DNA of 64,000 nt from Pseudomonadota bacterium (GCA_018242505.1 JAFEBU010000026.1:62001-126000), one strand, 5' to 3'; numbered from the stretch's first letter, positions 38,536 to 48,121 are shown. A program made the numbers and translations. The notes: generated by a model not told the origin, from the sequence alone.

Positions 38536-39555
38536 GTGACTCTGCGCCTCAGCGTTCTCGACCAGTCTCCCATTCGCAAGAATGGGACGGCGGCGCAGGC
38601 GGTTGCCGAGACGCTCGAACTGGCACGGCTCTGCGATCGGCTCGGCTACCATCGTTATTGGCTCGCCGAGCATCACAGCAGCGAGGCCCTGGCCGGCTCG
38701 ACGCCGGAAGTGCTCATGACGCGCGTCGCCGGGCTCACCAGCCGCATGCGGATCGGCTCGGGTGGCGTGATGTTGCCGCACTACAGCGCCTTCAAGGTGG
38801 CAGAGAACTTCCGCATGCTCGAGACGCTGTTCCCCGGCCGCATCGATCTCGGCATCGGCCGCGCGCCTGGCAGCGACCAGCGCACGCTCCGCATCCTGGC
38901 TGACGGCAAGCCCAACTGGAGCAATCCGGAGAGCTATCCCTACCAGGTGCGCGACCTGGTGGCGTGGCTGCACGATGCGCTGCCGGACACCCATGCCGGC
39001 CGTGGAGTCACGGCCCAGCCGTCGGGCCCGACCGCGCCCGATGTCTGGCTGCTGGGCTCGAGCGACGAGAGCGCGGCGCTGGCGGCGCATTTCGGCCTGC
39101 CGTTCTGCTTCGCACACTTCATCAATCCCGACGGTGGCGACGCCGCCACCCGCGCCTATCGCGCCCATTTCCGGCCGTCGGCGCTTCATGCCGAGCCGAT
39201 GCCGATGATGGCCATCACCGTGCTATGCGCGGAAACCGACGAGGAGGCGCACCTTCTGGCGACCAGCCGCGAAGTGTGGGCGATGCGGCTGCTCTCGCGT
39301 GGCGAGGCGGGGCCGGTGCCTCCCGTCGAAGAGGCACTCAGCGAAGCGAAGACGCCCGAAGCACAGCGCTGGTTGCCGCGGCTGCGGCGCCGGTCGGTCG
39401 TCGGCTCGCCCAAGACCGTACGCGCCGGACTCGAGCAGCACGCCGCAGGCTACCAGGTCGACGAGATCATGGCCGTCACGATCTGCTACGACTTCGAGAA
39501 GCGCAAACGCTCCTACGAGCTTCTGGCCGAAGAGTTCGGTATGTCGGCCTCCTGA
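38536..39555 (+). CDS. LLM-class flavin-dependent oxidoreductase
   Basis: A 339-residue luciferase-like monooxygenase-family protein (alkanal monooxygenase-like group). The start at a GTG (38536) follows GGGGAGGAAA. The family N-terminal motif LSVLDQSPI and RLGYHRYWLAEHHS are present, then GSGGVMLPHY and DLGIGRAPGSD. Members use reduced FMN (or F420) to oxidise small organic compounds. The substrate is unknown. The leader carries a series of hairpins, one of which could hide the ribosome-binding site. Confidence 0.88.
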   Translation: MTLRLSVLDQSPIRKNGTAAQAVAETLELARLCDRLGYHRYWLAEHHSSEALAGSTPEVLMTRVAGLTSRMRIGSGGVMLPHYSAFKVAENFRMLETLFPGRIDLGIGRAPGSDQRTLRILADGKPNWSNPESYPYQVRDLVAWLHDALPDTHAGRGVTAQPSGPTAPDVWLLGSSDESAALAAHFGLPFCFAHFINPDGGDAATRAYRAHFRPSALHAEPMPMMAITVLCAETDEEAHLLATSREVWAMRLLSRGEAGPVPPVEEALSEAKTPEAQRWLPRLRRRSVVGSPKTVRAGLEQHAAGYQVDEIMAVTICYDFEKRKRSYELLAEEFGMSAS

Positions 39556-39693
39556 TCCTCTTCCCTTCCAGGACAGGGGCGGAAGCAGCCAGGTGGCGAT
39601 TGGTTGTTGATCGATTGCTGCAAAACCTCGACCATCAAGATTGCGGAACGCGGGCAATTCATGGGCCGGCGACGCACCACACGGGGGGAGGGC

Positions 39694-40758
39694 ATGCCTA
39701 GCAGCAACTGGAACATCGACGCCGTTCGCTCGCGGGAAGCGATGACGCGCGTCGCCGCGGCGCTCGGTCCTCACAACGACTGGCGCGGCATCGTGATCGC
39801 CCATCTCGATACCGGCTTCACGAATCACGCCGTGTTCAACCTGGGCAGCAACACGCCTTCGATCCGCATCGCTGACGGCCTCAACTACATGGACCCGGGT
39901 GTGAGCGAGCCGCGCGATCCCCTGAACTATTCCGGCGGCCTGGGAGTCGTCACGCCGGGCCACGGCACGCGCACGCTGGGCACGCTGTGCGGCAATCTTG
40001 CCGGGACCTATACCGGTGTATGCCCGACGGTGCCGGTAGTGCCTTATCGGGTCACCAACGGCGTCATGCTGACCGGCCAGACCATCCTCAACACTGCGCT
40101 GGCGATCATGGATGCTGTCGACCGGAACCTGGTGGATGTGATCACGATCAGCCTGGGCGTGCAGTCGGTGATCGGCAACGTCAAGCAGATGCACGCCCTG
40201 GGCCGCGCCGTCGACTACGCCTACGAGCGCGGGGTCATCGTCGTGGGCGCGGCGGGCCAGACAGAGGATGCACCTCAACTGGTCGGCTTCACGGTCTACC
40301 CCGGCCGCTACTCGCGCAGCATCCTCGTGGGCGGGATCAATGCCAACCGCAAGGTCTGCTTCGACTATGAAGACGGGCGCAGATACATTGATGTTTGGGC
40401 GCCGGCCGACGATGTCTCGCGGCCCAACGCCGTCGCCGGCCTGCCCGAGCCTTTGACCGGCCTTGGGCTGGGGGATGGCACGTCCTACGCGACGGTGCAT
40501 GTGGCGGGCGCGGCTGCGATGTGGCTCCGGATGCGCGGCGACGATCTGGATGCCGGTGGCTACAGCGGCTGGCGCCGGGTCGAAGCCTTCCGCGCCGTGT
40601 TACGTGCCGCAAAGCAGCCGCTGGCCGGCGACGATGTGCCGACGAAGAAGGCGCCCACGGACACGGGTATCCTGGATTGTGTTGCCGTGCTCGATGCCAA
40701 GCTGCCGCCGCTCGGAGCGCTGAAGAAGGCGCCGCTGGCCGAGCCGCAGGTCAATTGA
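39694..40758 (+). CDS. S8 (subtilisin-like) serine peptidase without export signal
   Basis: A 354-residue subtilase. The triad is visible as Asp39 (AHLDTGF), His90 (GHGTRT) and Ser264 (GTSYATVH). The usual oxyanion asparagine (in AAGN) is replaced by glutamine (AAGQ, near residue 189). The start at 39694 has GGGGGGAG before it. No signal peptide or long propeptide is present, so a cytoplasmic location or non-classical release is likely. The substrate is unknown. It stands between an oxidoreductase and a convergent oxygenase. Confidence 0.83.
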   Translation: MPSSNWNIDAVRSREAMTRVAAALGPHNDWRGIVIAHLDTGFTNHAVFNLGSNTPSIRIADGLNYMDPGVSEPRDPLNYSGGLGVVTPGHGTRTLGTLCGNLAGTYTGVCPTVPVVPYRVTNGVMLTGQTILNTALAIMDAVDRNLVDVITISLGVQSVIGNVKQMHALGRAVDYAYERGVIVVGAAGQTEDAPQLVGFTVYPGRYSRSILVGGINANRKVCFDYEDGRRYIDVWAPADDVSRPNAVAGLPEPLTGLGLGDGTSYATVHVAGAAAMWLRMRGDDLDAGGYSGWRRVEAFRAVLRAAKQPLAGDDVPTKKAPTDTGILDCVAVLDAKLPPLGALKKAPLAEPQVN

Positions 40759-40799
40759 AGCCCGGAGTCGTAGAGCCCTTCTTCTTCCTGCCGCTTGCC

Positions 40800-41441
40800 T
40801 CAGCTCTCCTTGCCGGCGGTCGGATCCCACATCGGGGCGGCCAGGGTCTCGGCGAACTGCTTGAACATCAGGTTGAACGAGATGCTGATGCGCTCGGTCT
40901 GGCCGTCGTTGGCCGGCACGCTGTGCCGGAGCCAGGCGGGGAAGATCACCAGCCGGCCGGGCTTGCTCTCGGCGTCGGCGGCATTGGCGGTCTGCCGCGT
41001 GAATTGGCGGGGCTTCGGCATGATCATCAGGGGCCGCGGATCCTGGAACACGATGTGCGAGCCCGCTGCAGGCACGGCCACGTAATAGACGCCGCTGAGA
41101 TAGTTGTTCGGATGGTTGTGTGTCGGGTGGTAGGCGCCCGGCGGATTGATGTTGGCCCAGCAGCCGGTGATGGTCATCGGGTGCTGATCGACCTGCAGGA
41201 AGCGGGCCACGCCGCGCGCCGCCATCTCCACCAGCTTCACGAACTCGGCGAAGGCCGGCCGCGTATGCAGGTTTTGCGGCGTCTGCCAATTGCTGCCCGC
41301 CGGCACCTTGGGTCGCGGCGAGATGATCTTCTCGATTTCGGCCTTGAGCTTGGCGTTGAACGGAGCAGCCTCGGCAGGCTTGAGGTCGACGATCCAGATT
41401 GTGGTCGGGAAGAGTTCCTGGACTTCCTGCTTTTCGATCAT
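40800..41441 (-). CDS. 2OG-Fe(II) oxygenase (TIGR02466 type)
   Basis: A 213-residue protein of the putative 2-oxoglutarate/iron oxygenase family TIGR02466. It begins VQELFPTTIWIVDL and has the conserved core WANINPPGAYHPTHNHPN with likely iron-binding histidines, then FPAWLRHSVPAN with a further histidine. The substrate of this family is unknown. It is divergent from the TauD-like dioxygenase gene, with 95 bases between the starts. Confidence 0.82.
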   Translation of the reverse strand: MIEKQEVQELFPTTIWIVDLKPAEAAPFNAKLKAEIEKIISPRPKVPAGSNWQTPQNLHTRPAFAEFVKLVEMAARGVARFLQVDQHPMTITGCWANINPPGAYHPTHNHPNNYLSGVYYVAVPAAGSHIVFQDPRPLMIMPKPRQFTRQTANAADAESKPGRLVIFPAWLRHSVPANDGQTERISISFNLMFKQFAETLAAPMWDPTAGKES

Positions 41442-41536
41442 GGCTCACTATAGCGAAATCGCTCGCTGCTGGCGCGTTGCCGACGGGACCGTTCAGTGGT
41501 CCAATTGCCGCTGACACCGGATCGGGAGGCACAACG

Positions 41537-42439
41537 ATGATCACAGTCCAGCCGATCACACCGGATTTCGCCGCCGAAGTGGGCGACGTGGATCTCGGCA
41601 AGCCGCTGTCGGCCGAGGATCTGGCCGTCATCCGCGCCGCCTTCACGCGCCACGCAGTGCTTGTCTTTCCCGACCAGACGTTCGACGACGAGCAGCAGCT
41701 GGCCTTCGCCCGCCATTTCGGGCCGCTGGAGACGACGGTCTTCAAGCTGCGCAAGGAGAACAAGCTCAGGCTGCACGAGAACCTGGCCGATGTGTCCAAT
41801 CTCGGCAACGACGACAGGATCCTGGAAACCGACAACCGCCTGCGCCTCTACAATCTCGGCAACCGGCTGTGGCATACCGATTCGTCGTTCAAGCGCGTGC
41901 CGGCCTATTGCTCGATGCTGTACGGTCGCTCCGTCCCGCCGGTCGGCGGTCAGACCGAATTTGCCGATCTGCGCGCCGCCTACGATGCGCTTCCGGAGGA
42001 GACCAGGCGTCGCATCGGCGGCCTTGTTGCCGAGCACTCGCTGATGACCTCGCGCGCGCGACTGGGCTTCACCGATTTCGACGAGACCGAGCGCAAGGCA
42101 TTCGAGCCGGTGCCGCAGGTGCTGGTCCGCCGCCTGGCCGACAGTGGCCGCATGAGTCTCTACCTCGCCAGCCATGCCGGTGCGATCCGCGGCCTGCCGC
42201 AGGCGGAGGCCGAGGCACTGCTCGGGACGCTGATCGAGCACGCCACGCAGCGCCAGTTCGTCTACAGCCACCGCTGGCGGGCGAACGACCTCGTGATGTG
42301 GGACAATCGCTGCACCATGCATCGCGGCATGCCGTTCGACGATCAGCGCTATCGGCGCGACATGCGCCGGGCGACGGTGGCCGACGTAGCGCCGACCTGC
42401 GAACAAATGGGGCTCTCGATCAAACGTTCCGCCGCATGA
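41537..42439 (+). CDS. TauD/TfdA-family dioxygenase
   Basis: A 300-residue alpha-ketoglutarate-dependent dioxygenase. The iron triad is visible: His113 and Asp115 in LWHTDSSFK and His262 in CTMHRGMPFDD, with the 2-oxoglutarate-binding arginine following in RRDMRRATV. The start at 41537 follows GGGAGGC. Family members attack taurine, 2,4-D or related substrates. The sequence reads closer to the 2,4-D (TfdA) branch, but the substrate is uncertain. Its end overlaps the convergent GNAT gene by 20 bases. Confidence 0.9.
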   Translation: MITVQPITPDFAAEVGDVDLGKPLSAEDLAVIRAAFTRHAVLVFPDQTFDDEQQLAFARHFGPLETTVFKLRKENKLRLHENLADVSNLGNDDRILETDNRLRLYNLGNRLWHTDSSFKRVPAYCSMLYGRSVPPVGGQTEFADLRAAYDALPEETRRRIGGLVAEHSLMTSRARLGFTDFDETERKAFEPVPQVLVRRLADSGRMSLYLASHAGAIRGLPQAEAEALLGTLIEHATQRQFVYSHRWRANDLVMWDNRCTMHRGMPFDDQRYRRDMRRATVADVAPTCEQMGLSIKRSAA

Positions 42440-42923
42440 TCGTCCGACGCCAGGGCGGGTGGCCGTGGTCGTTCTCGATCGTGAACTGGACGCGGAAAGA
42501 ACGTGGCCATTCCGCGCGCGGCACTTCCACGAAGCCGCGTCGCGCATAGTACGGCTCGTTCCACGGCACGCCGCGATATGTCGAGAGATGGAGCGTGCGC
42601 AAGCCCAGTGTGCCTGCAGCGCCGGCCGCACGGTCGATCAGGGCGGCGCCGTATCCTTTGCGTTGCCAGCCGTCGAGCACCGAGAGCTGGTCGAGCCAGG
42701 CTGTATTGCCGAGCATCTTCATCAGGGCGAAGCCGACGACCCGATTGAGCGGCGACGTCGCAACCCACAGCATGCCCCGGCGTCGCCCATGCTCCAGGGC
42801 TGCCATGCTGGCCGTCGGCATATCGAGGACACGCGGCAGGCCGACCCGGGCGTAGCGCCGGTCGGCCGCGTTTTCGATCTGCGGCAGCAAATGAAGTTCA
42901 GCGGGGCGGGGCACGCGAATCAT
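42420..42923 (-). CDS. GNAT-family N-acetyltransferase
   Basis: A 167-residue acetyltransferase. The acetyl-CoA-binding motif A is visible as LSVLDGWQRKGYGAALIDRA (about 88-107), and YYARRGFVEVPR lies near the C-terminus. The start at 42923 (MIRVPRPAELH) replaces an upstream TTG. The acceptor substrate is unknown. It is convergent with the TauD-like gene and divergent from the MaoC-like gene, with a 44-base gap between starts. Confidence 0.85.
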   Translation of the reverse strand: MIRVPRPAELHLLPQIENAADRRYARVGLPRVLDMPTASMAALEHGRRRGMLWVATSPLNRVVGFALMKMLGNTAWLDQLSVLDGWQRKGYGAALIDRAAGAAGTLGLRTLHLSTYRGVPWNEPYYARRGFVEVPRAEWPRSFRVQFTIENDHGHPPWRRTIMRRNV

Positions 42924-42967
42924 GGCGGCGGATTGGGTACGCTGCAACGAAGCCGGAAGGAAGTGTC

Positions 42968-43828
42968 ATGACCATCGATATCGAACCTTTGAAGAAGCAG
43001 CTCGGCCGAAAGGTGGAAGACGAGGACGTCGTCACCGAGATGCCGCTCAAGGGCATGATCGCAACCTTCGACCGTAACGATAAGGTGCCCGGGCCGGGCG
43101 AGCCGATCGCGCCGGGCTGGCATCTCTGCTTCCTGCATTCCTATGCCCGCCGTGCAGCGCTGGGCGAGGATGGCCTGCCGACCCAGAGTGACGTGCTGCC
43201 CAAGATGCCGCTGCCGCGCCGCATGTATGCCGGGTCGACCTTCACTTTCGAGGGCGACATCCGGGTCGGCGACAAGCTTCGCCGCGAAACCGAGTTCACC
43301 GACGTGCAGCTTCGCAGCGGCAGCACCGGCACGCTGATCGTCACCACCCAGACGCGCCGCATTTACACGCCGCGCGGGCTGGCGCTCAGCGAAGCCGCCA
43401 ACACGGTGTTTCGCGAGGAAGTGAAGGCCGGCGCCAGGAGCGGCGTGCCGGTGCGCGACGCGGCGCCCAGGGACGTGTCGTGGCGGCGCACCGTCACGCC
43501 GGATCCGGTGATGTTGTTCCGCTACTCTGCGCTCACCTTCAATCCGCACCGCATCCACTACGATCGCACCTACTGCATCGAGGAGGAGGGCTATCCGGGC
43601 CTGGTGGTGCATGGGCCGTTCGCCCAGCAGTGCATCTTCGACCTGCTGCGCGATTCCCTGCCCGGTCGCAGGATCAAGACGCTGGCGGTGCGGGCGCGGG
43701 CGCCATTGTTCGATACGGCACCGTTCGACGTGATCGGGCGGCCGACTCCGGACGGCAAGGGGGCCGAGCTCTGGACGGTGACACCGCAGGGAACGATCGC
43801 CGCCCAGGCGACGGCGACGCTGGCCTAA
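42968..43828 (+). CDS. MaoC/FAS1-like dehydratase (mesaconyl-C4-CoA hydratase type)
   Basis: A 286-residue double hot-dog-fold protein. The N-terminal half holds an FAS1-like dehydratase domain (about 1-150). The C-terminal half keeps the hydratase region FNPHRIHYDRTYC and YPGLVVHGPF, with the likely catalytic histidine. The arrangement matches proteins annotated as mesaconyl-C4-CoA hydratase or itaconyl-CoA hydratase, which act on CoA thioesters. The start has GGAAGG nearby. It ends convergent with the epoxide hydrolase gene, overlapping by 4 bases. Confidence 0.85.
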   Translation: MTIDIEPLKKQLGRKVEDEDVVTEMPLKGMIATFDRNDKVPGPGEPIAPGWHLCFLHSYARRAALGEDGLPTQSDVLPKMPLPRRMYAGSTFTFEGDIRVGDKLRRETEFTDVQLRSGSTGTLIVTTQTRRIYTPRGLALSEAANTVFREEVKAGARSGVPVRDAAPRDVSWRRTVTPDPVMLFRYSALTFNPHRIHYDRTYCIEEEGYPGLVVHGPFAQQCIFDLLRDSLPGRRIKTLAVRARAPLFDTAPFDVIGRPTPDGKGAELWTVTPQGTIAAQATATLA

Positions 43829-45066
43829 TCGTTGGCGGCGCCGAACCGCAGCGGGCGGAAGAAGGCGCGGATGTCCTCGACCAGCAGGCCCGGTTCTTCA
43901 AGGGCGGCGAAGTGGCCGCCCTTGGGCATGGTCGTGTGCCGTTTCAGATTGTAGGCGCGCTCGATCCATTCCTTGGGCGGCGCAGGGGCGAGATCGGCCG
44001 GGAAGGCGGCAAAGCCGGTCGGCGTTTCGACGCGCTGGCCCGGCGGCAGGGCGCGCGGCTTCTGCTCGGCGACGCCGCGATAGAGCCAGGTCGCGGTGCC
44101 TGCGGTGCCGGTCAGCCAGTAGACCATGATATTGTCGAGCAGCAGATCCATCGAAAAGCGGCTTGCCGGATCGCCGCCGCAGTCGCTCCAGTCACGGAAT
44201 TTCTCCACGATCCAGGCGGCAAGCCCGACCGGGGAGTCGGTCAGCGCCACGCCAAGCGTCTGCGGTCGTGTGGCCTGGATGCGTTGATACGCTGTCTTGT
44301 CGTCGAGGCCCGTGCGCATGGTTGCGAGCCAGGCCTTCTCCGCCGCGCCGAGTTCGGTCGACCTGAGATCGACGCCGGGCCGAAGCCCCATCATGTTGAG
44401 ATGCAGCCCGACCACGCCCGACGTCCAATCGTCCTTTTCTTCCTTCACCGGGTGGTCGAAGGCGAGCCAGGAGGAGACGACCGCGCCCCAGTCTCCGCCC
44501 TGCGCCCCGTAGGGTCGGCGATAGTTGAGCTTGTCCTGGACGAGCCGGTGCCACAGGGCGGCGATGGCGCGCGGACCGATGGGACCGACGCTGCCATCGT
44601 CACGGATCGGCGGGCCGGAGAAGCCGTAGCCGGGCAGGGACGGCACGATCACGTCGAAGGCGTCGAGCGGATCGCCGCCATCGCGCTCGGGATGGGCGAG
44701 GGCCTCGACGACGTGCAAAAACTCGACGATCGAGCCCGGCCAGCCATGCGTGACCACGAGCGGCATCGGCCGCGGCGCGCCCTCGACGTCAGTGCCGGGT
44801 TCGCGGATGAAGTGGAGCCGCTGTGCGCCGATATCGACCAGGTAGTTGGGCCAGCGGTTGATCGCCTCCTGGCAACGCTGCCAGTCGTACCCATGGCGCC
44901 AGTAATCGACCAGTTCGGCCAGGAAGCCGGGATCGGTGCCCGAGGCCCAGCTTCCCTTGTCGGCGATGGCGATCGTCGGTCGCCAGCGTCGCAGCCGCTC
45001 GTCGAGATCGATCAGGGCGCGTTCGGGAATATCGACCGTGAACGGCTCAGGTGTGTCGTAGGACAT
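43825..45066 (-). CDS. Epoxide hydrolase family protein
   Basis: A 413-residue alpha/beta-hydrolase with the N-terminal EHN domain. The oxyanion motif is HGWPGS (about 107-112), the nucleophile is Asp192 in QGGDWG, and a C-terminal histidine is seen in MPKGGHFAALEEP. Such enzymes open epoxides to diols. There is no signal peptide. The gene starts 25 bases after the phosphatase stop and may share its transcript. Confidence 0.9.
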   Translation of the reverse strand: MSYDTPEPFTVDIPERALIDLDERLRRWRPTIAIADKGSWASGTDPGFLAELVDYWRHGYDWQRCQEAINRWPNYLVDIGAQRLHFIREPGTDVEGAPRPMPLVVTHGWPGSIVEFLHVVEALAHPERDGGDPLDAFDVIVPSLPGYGFSGPPIRDDGSVGPIGPRAIAALWHRLVQDKLNYRRPYGAQGGDWGAVVSSWLAFDHPVKEEKDDWTSGVVGLHLNMMGLRPGVDLRSTELGAAEKAWLATMRTGLDDKTAYQRIQATRPQTLGVALTDSPVGLAAWIVEKFRDWSDCGGDPASRFSMDLLLDNIMVYWLTGTAGTATWLYRGVAEQKPRALPPGQRVETPTGFAAFPADLAPAPPKEWIERAYNLKRHTTMPKGGHFAALEEPGLLVEDIRAFFRPLRFGAAND

Positions 45067-45091
45067 CGCGCGATCATATCGGACCGCGGAC

Positions 45092-45847
45092 CTAGCCCTC
45101 CAGCAAATCGGCTTTCAGCCGGTCGCGGGCGGCCGAATCGAGCCCGAGCGCTTTCTCGGCAAAGGCCTCGGCGCTGCCGAAATCCGTTCGCACGACCTCG
45201 AAGGCAGCCTCCAGGTAGGGCTGGCGAGCTTCGATGATGGCGGCGCGGGTGTCGACATCGAGCTCGGGATAGCGGCCGAGATGGCCGATCCAGAGCGTGT
45301 TGGTGCGCAGGTAATCCTCGATCACCGTTTCCCACGGCACGCCGAGCAGGCTGAGCAGCAAGGCCGACGCGAAGCCCGTGCGATCCTTGCCGGCGGTGCA
45401 ATGGAACACCAGCGGCCGGTGCCCACCCTCGCTCAAGGTCGCGAACAAGGTGCGGAACCCGGGCGCGCAACGGCGCGGATAGTCGCGATAGTGGTCGGTC
45501 AGATACTGCATCATCAGGACGGGCGAGGCGCTGCCGTCCTCGATCGCGCGCCGGATCTTGTCGCCGACGCCGGGCTCGATATGGGCGCCGACGATGCGGC
45601 ACTTCACGCCATCGACGCGATGCGGCGTCTCGGCCGCCTCGTTGACGCCGCGCAGATCGACGATCGTTCGTACGCCGAGCTGGCCGATCGCGGTGCGGTC
45701 GGCCTCCGTCAGGGTGCCGAGATGCGCCGAACGGAATACCATTCCGCGCCGGATGCGGCGCCCGTCGGCCGTGCGGTAGCCCCCCAGGTCGCGGAAGTTG
45801 GAGCCGCCTTCGAGCGGCACGACGAAGGGCAGGGTGATCGTATCCAT
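45092..45847 (-). CDS. Tyrosine/dual-specificity protein phosphatase
   Basis: A 251-residue phosphatase of the bacterial tyrosine phosphatase (Tyr_phosphatase3) type. The P-loop is HCTAGKDRTG with Cys150 and Arg156, and the family N-terminus NFRDLGGYRTADGRRIRRG is at about 17-35. Targets may be proteins or phosphoinositides; this cannot be told from sequence. It lies downstream of the TonB receptor gene on the same strand after a 49-base gap. Confidence 0.9.
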   Translation of the reverse strand: MDTITLPFVVPLEGGSNFRDLGGYRTADGRRIRRGMVFRSAHLGTLTEADRTAIGQLGVRTIVDLRGVNEAAETPHRVDGVKCRIVGAHIEPGVGDKIRRAIEDGSASPVLMMQYLTDHYRDYPRRCAPGFRTLFATLSEGGHRPLVFHCTAGKDRTGFASALLLSLLGVPWETVIEDYLRTNTLWIGHLGRYPELDVDTRAAIIEARQPYLEAAFEVVRTDFGSAEAFAEKALGLDSAARDRLKADLLEG

Positions 45848-45896
45848 GAGCCCTGGCTTATCATGTCAGGCGCTCCGGAATCTTGTCTGTTTTGCG

Positions 45897-48089
45897 TCAG
45901 AATTTTTGCGCCAGGGTCAGCATGACGGTCCGCCGCAGGCCGTATTGCGGGGCGCCGACACCGACGCCGGTGCCGTCGCGCAACTGGTAGGTATTGTCGA
46001 GGAGGTTGAGCACATCCAACCGGACTGTGGCGCCGCGGGTCCCCTTGATCGGCAGCTTCTGCGCCAAAGACAGGTTGACCACGGCATAGGTCGGCAGCGA
46101 GGTGTCGTTCGGGGTCACGACGGTCTTGCGCAATCCGGTGCCCACGATCACATCGCTCGAAAGCCGCGTCGCCCAATCCGAGTCGGGATTGAAGGTGTAG
46201 GCAACCCCGGCCGACCCGGTCACGCTCTGGTTGTGATCGAGGTAGATATAGTGCTGTGCGATATAGCCCAGCTCGTCCGGCGCGAAGTTGAACTGTGCGG
46301 AATTGATGTTGGTGCCCTGGGCATCCGACCAGGCCACGTTGCCGTAGATCGACCACGGGCCGTGATCGTAGCTGCCGGTCAGCTCGACGCCCTTCACCTG
46401 TGCATTGGCGTAGTTGAAGGAGGTGAGCACGATGGGTGCACCGAACTGGCCTTCATCGAGCAGGTTCTGGGCGATCTTGTAATAGGCGTCGACACCGAAC
46501 TTCAGCCCGGGTTTGGGCCGCAACTCGAATCCCGCATCGAAATAGTGCGCCCGCTCGGCCTTGACGGGATCGTTCAGCGTAGCCTCCGGGGCCGCCGTCG
46601 TGCCCGCCGTTGCGGCGATGGCGGCATTGTTCACCTGGGCGAGGGGCGGCGGCGTGAAGTAGCGCGCGTAACCGGCATGCGCGGTCAGGATGTCGTTGGG
46701 CTGCCACACGACATTGACGCGCGGGCTCACCTGGTTCTCCTGCGTGGGGCCGTCGATCGCGTCGAAGCGCAGGCCGTAGTTGATGGTGACGGTGGGGCTC
46801 ACCTTCCATTCGTCCTGCAGGTAGATGCCGTAGGTCCAGCCGATGAGGTCGGAGCCAAAGGCGATGCCGACGGGTTGGTCGCTGATCGGTGCGTCCATGT
46901 CGTCGATGGCCAGGACCTGGGCATTGGTGGAGTTCGTCGCGCGTTCGCGTTGCACGAGGAAGCCGGCGCGCAGCGTATGGCTGGAGTTCGCCTTCCAACT
47001 GCCGTCGAACTGGAGGCCTGTCGCAAGGTCGGTCCGGTTCGCCCACGGCGCGACGCCGTTGAACATCAGATCGCCGAGCGGGTCGGGTTGGTAGTTGAGG
47101 GCCGAGTAGCGCGTGAAGGCGGAAAACTGGAAGTCGGCACTTCCATAGTGCTTCTGCAGCGACAGGATGCCGTAATAGGTGTCTTCCCATTGCAGTTCAT
47201 TAAGCAAACTGCTGTTGAAGGCCGTGTTGCCGTTGACTGCGAACTGCGCCGTCTGGCCGGGATTGTTGGGAATCTCGAAACGCGCATGCGAGCCGCCACC
47301 GATGAAGCTCACGCGCGTGTCCTCATCGATGATACCGGTGATCTTCGTCAGCGCATGCCACTGGTCGGTATTGTCGTGGATCGGGCTGACGAACGAGGTC
47401 GGATTCTCGATGCCGACATCATTGTGCAGGTACTGGCCGGTGATGAAATAGTCGATCTTACCGCTGCGGCCGCCGTAGGAGAGAGACGGCTGGTAGTAGT
47501 TCCGCGACCCTGCCGTCATCGAGGCTTCGGCGCCGGGATCGGTAGTGCCCGACTTCAATGTGAGATCCACCACGCCGGCCTGGCGAAAGCCGTATTGTGC
47601 CGGCAGCGCGCCGGTGATCAGCGACATCTTGCTGGCATATTGCGTGGCGAGCGCATTGCTGAACAGCGACAGTCCCTCCGGAAGCTGCACGCCGTCGAGG
47701 CGATACTGCAGGTTGGCGTGATCGCCGCGGACATGGATCTGGCCATAACTGTCCTGCGCGACGCCGGGCGCGCGCAGCAGAACCTGGTTGAGGGGCGCCT
47801 GCTGGCCTAGCGGAATCGTATTGATCGCATCGGGCGTGAAGTCGTAGCGGCTGGCGCCGAGGCTCGGCTGAATCGATGTGCGCGCCTCATCGAGGCGTTT
47901 GGCTGTGACCGTGATTGCGAGGCCGCTGCTGGCAGCGGCTGGCGCGGTCGCTGCAGGCGGAAAAGGAGTCGTGGTCGGAGGCAGGGGCGGACTGTTCGGT
48001 GCCGTCTGGGCCATCGCCGGTCCGGCGAGAGTGGTCCCCAGAATGAACGCCGCCTTGCCTCGCCAGGACCGCACCAGACCTCGCCGCAT
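45897..48089 (-). CDS. TonB-dependent outer-membrane receptor
   Basis: A 730-residue receptor. A signal peptide (about 1-28, ending AMAQT) and a proline-rich stretch come first. A plug domain (about 60-190, including LRAPGVAQDSYGQIHVRGDH) and a 22-strand barrel follow, ending in the phenylalanine needed for outer-membrane insertion (LTLAQKF). TonB receptors import metal chelates, cobalamin or other scarce nutrients. No siderophore genes are nearby. The upstream operator strongly resembles a Zur box, so zinc or a zinc chelate is the favoured substrate. Confidence 0.9.
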   Translation of the reverse strand: MRRGLVRSWRGKAAFILGTTLAGPAMAQTAPNSPPLPPTTTPFPPAATAPAAASSGLAITVTAKRLDEARTSIQPSLGASRYDFTPDAINTIPLGQQAPLNQVLLRAPGVAQDSYGQIHVRGDHANLQYRLDGVQLPEGLSLFSNALATQYASKMSLITGALPAQYGFRQAGVVDLTLKSGTTDPGAEASMTAGSRNYYQPSLSYGGRSGKIDYFITGQYLHNDVGIENPTSFVSPIHDNTDQWHALTKITGIIDEDTRVSFIGGGSHARFEIPNNPGQTAQFAVNGNTAFNSSLLNELQWEDTYYGILSLQKHYGSADFQFSAFTRYSALNYQPDPLGDLMFNGVAPWANRTDLATGLQFDGSWKANSSHTLRAGFLVQRERATNSTNAQVLAIDDMDAPISDQPVGIAFGSDLIGWTYGIYLQDEWKVSPTVTINYGLRFDAIDGPTQENQVSPRVNVVWQPNDILTAHAGYARYFTPPPLAQVNNAAIAATAGTTAAPEATLNDPVKAERAHYFDAGFELRPKPGLKFGVDAYYKIAQNLLDEGQFGAPIVLTSFNYANAQVKGVELTGSYDHGPWSIYGNVAWSDAQGTNINSAQFNFAPDELGYIAQHYIYLDHNQSVTGSAGVAYTFNPDSDWATRLSSDVIVGTGLRKTVVTPNDTSLPTYAVVNLSLAQKLPIKGTRGATVRLDVLNLLDNTYQLRDGTGVGVGAPQYGLRRTVMLTLAQKF

Positions 48090-48121
48090 CGCCGTCTCTC
48101 CCCATCGAAATCGTCAATCGG

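Noticed and set aside
45798..47810. A 670-codon open frame opposite the TonB receptor gene
   Set aside because: Antisense shadow; the receptor frame has signal peptide, plug and C-terminal phenylalanine.
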